A program made the position numbers and the translations under genes. The notes under the pieces were generated by a model. It was not told the DNA's origin and did no database searches. It saw nothing but the letters and a program-made list of their open reading frames with translations. Positions 62,300 to 64,000 of a DNA stretch of 64,000 bases are shown piece after piece. Location of the stretch: NCBI GenBank assembly GCA_022376925.1, contig JAIOJX010000025.1, forward strand, positions 184,387,801 through 184,451,800. The letters run 5' to 3'. This DNA is from Tragulus kanchil. Lineage: Eukaryota > Chordata > Mammalia > Artiodactyla > Tragulidae. How positions within the stretch are numbered: the stretch's first letter is position 1; every line of letters starts with the position of its first letter.

Positions 62300-64000
62300 C
62301 CTCCCGGTGAATATTCAGAGGTGATTTCCCTTAAGACTGCCCGGTGTGACTCCTTGCTGTACAGGGGACTCTCAGGACTCCTCGGAAGCACCACAGCTCA
62401 ACAGCATCAGTTCTTCCGCATTCAGCCTTCTTCACGGTCCGTCGTCTCTCAGATCTGTACGTGACTTCTGCAAAGACCGTAGCTTTGACTGTGTGGATAT
62501 TTGTTGGTAACGTGATGTCTCTGCTTTTCGATACGCTGTCTAGTTTTCTCATAGCTCTCCTTCTGAGGAGCAAGCATCTTTCGATGCGGTGGCTGCAGTC
62601 GGATCCGCTGCAGTGATTTGGAGCCAAGAAGATAGAGTCTGTCACCGTGTCCATCGTTTCCCCATGAAGTCATGGGACCAGACGCCATGATCTGAGATTG
62701 GTGAATGTTGAGTTTTAAGCCATTTTTTCTCTCTCCTCGTTTACTTTCATCAAGATACTCTTTACTTCCTCTTTACTTTCTGTCATTAGAGTGGTATCAT
62801 CTGCATATCCCAGGTTGTTTTAATATTTGTCCTGGCAATCTTGACTCCAGTTTGTGATTCATCCGGCCTGCCATTTTACATGATGCACTGCGCATATAAG
62901 TCAGTCAGCGAGACACTATACAGCCTTGAGGTGTTCCTTCCGAAATTTTGAACCATTAAGTTGCTCCACGTCCAGTTCTAACTGTTGCTTCTTGACTTGC
63001 ATACAGTTTTCTCATGATACAGGTAAGGTGGTCTGATGTTACCGTCTCTTTAACAATTTCCCACAGTTTGTTTTGATCCACAACATCCAAAGATTTATCA
63101 TAGTCAATGAAGCATAAATAGATGGTTTTCTCAAATTCCTTGGCTTTCTCCATGATCCAATCTATGCTGGCAATTCGATCTCTGGCTCCTGTCTTTTCTA
63201 AATCTAACTTGTACACTGGAAGTTCTCAGCTCGCATACTACTAAAGCCAGCTTGAAGGATCTTGAACATAACCTTGCTAGCATGTGAAATGAGTGCAATT
63301 GCACAGTAGTTGGAATGTTCTTTGGCAATGCCCGTCTTTGGAACTGGACTGAAAACGGACCTTTTCCAGTCCTGTGGCCACTGATGAGTTTCCCAAATTT
63401 GCTGGCATACTGAGTACAGCACTTTAACAGCATCATTTTTTAGGATTTTAAACACCTCAGCTGGAATTCTATCACTTCTTCCGCATTCAGCCTTCTTCAC
63501 GGTCCGTCGCTCTCAGATCTGTACGTGACGTCTGCAAAGCCCGTAGCTTTGACTGTGTGGATATTTGTTGGTAACGTGATGTCTCTGCTTTTCGATACGC
63601 TGTCTAGTTTTCTCATAGCTCTCCTTCTGAGGAGCAAGCATCTTTCGATGCGGTGGCTGCAGTCGGATCCGCTGCAGTGATTTGGAGCCAAGAAGATAGA
63701 GTCTGTCACCGTGTCCATCGTTTCCCCATGAAGTCATGGGACCAGACGCCATGATCTGAGATTGGTGAATGTTGAGTTTTAAGCCATTTTTTCTCTCTCC
63801 TCGTTTACTTTCATCAAGATACTCTTTACTTCCTCTTTACTTTCTGTCATTAGAGTGGTATCATCTGCATATCCCAGGTTGTTTTAATATTTGTCCTGGC
63901 AATCTTGACTCCAGTTTGTGATTCATCCGGCCTGCCATTTTACATGATGCACTGCGCATATAAGTCAGTCAGCGAGACACTATACAGCCTTGAGGTGTTC
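62300..64000 (-). mobile_element. BovB (RTE-clade) retrotransposon, decayed coding part
   Basis: On the minus strand, pieces of the reverse transcriptase are read in order: VFSPVPKTGIAKEHSNY with ALISHASKVMFKIL, then IDWIMEKAKEFEK with LCFIDYDKSLDVVDQNKLW, then SKSRDITLPTN and a KKAECGRTDAVELW end. Frames are broken by stops and shifts between pieces, so it is not active. The stretch is partly repeated by D12. It lies in a MAN2B2 intron. Confidence 0.9.
62411..64000 (+). repeat. Direct duplication D12 (period about 1064 bp, cut by the window end)
   Basis: 62411 onwards is repeated from 63476 to the last base. The unit is BovB-derived sequence. Two small differences are visible. Confidence 0.92.

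Noticed and set aside
1..64000. A regularly spaced repeat system or a tandem gene family
   Set aside because: The twelve duplicated units share no sequence with each other; each is just a local sequence written twice. This is not a CRISPR array, satellite or gene cluster.
62300..64000. An intact BovB element
   Set aside because: The reverse transcriptase is split by stops and frame changes and only part of it is present; the repeat of its C-terminal part is due to D12.

Overview
This is mammalian nuclear DNA, almost certainly from a ruminant. It is packed with Bov-tA-type tRNA-Glu SINEs, BovB (RTE-clade) retrotransposon pieces, ruminant L1 3' ends and longer CHR-like SINEs, and its genes are split by GT-AG introns. 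I cannot name the species. No bacterial, plasmid, viral or CRISPR feature is present.

Three host genes can be assembled exon by exon. QDPR (dihydropteridine reductase, minus strand, 34417 down to 10968) is complete: seven coding exons whose phases join into 242 codons plus a stop. CLRN2 (clarin-2, plus strand, 37853 to 48879 or 50001) is complete: three coding exons giving 232 residues. MAN2B2 (alpha-mannosidase 2B2, minus strand) is partial: its last eight coding exons lie between about 62054 and 54941 and its 5' exons fall beyond the window. QDPR and CLRN2 are head to head about 3.4 kb apart, with a CpG island over QDPR exon 1. CLRN2 and MAN2B2 are tail to tail.

Layout: 0-10.4 kb is intergenic, with L1, BovB, SINEs and a retroposed U6 copy. 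10.4-34.5 kb is QDPR. 34.5-37.8 kb is the shared upstream interval. 37.8-50.2 kb is CLRN2. 50.2-54.8 kb is repeat-rich intergenic DNA. 54.8-62.1 kb is the 3' part of MAN2B2. 62.3-64 kb is a decayed BovB element.

Two things stand out. First, the window carries twelve direct duplications of nearly constant length (about 1.0-1.14 kb) in unrelated sequence, each back to back or nearly so. They copy QDPR exons 2, 3, 5 and 6, part of QDPR exon 4, and CLRN2 exons 2 and 3. Their uniform size, near identity and mostly small indel differences look like unmerged contig overlaps in a draft assembly, not biology. Second, CLRN2 sits next to MAN2B2. In human these genes lie about 11 Mb apart on 4p (CLRN2 beside LAP3, MAN2B2 beside MRFAP1), so the window appears to cross an evolutionary rearrangement breakpoint. 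That junction lies inside a 14-kb stretch free of the duplication artefact.
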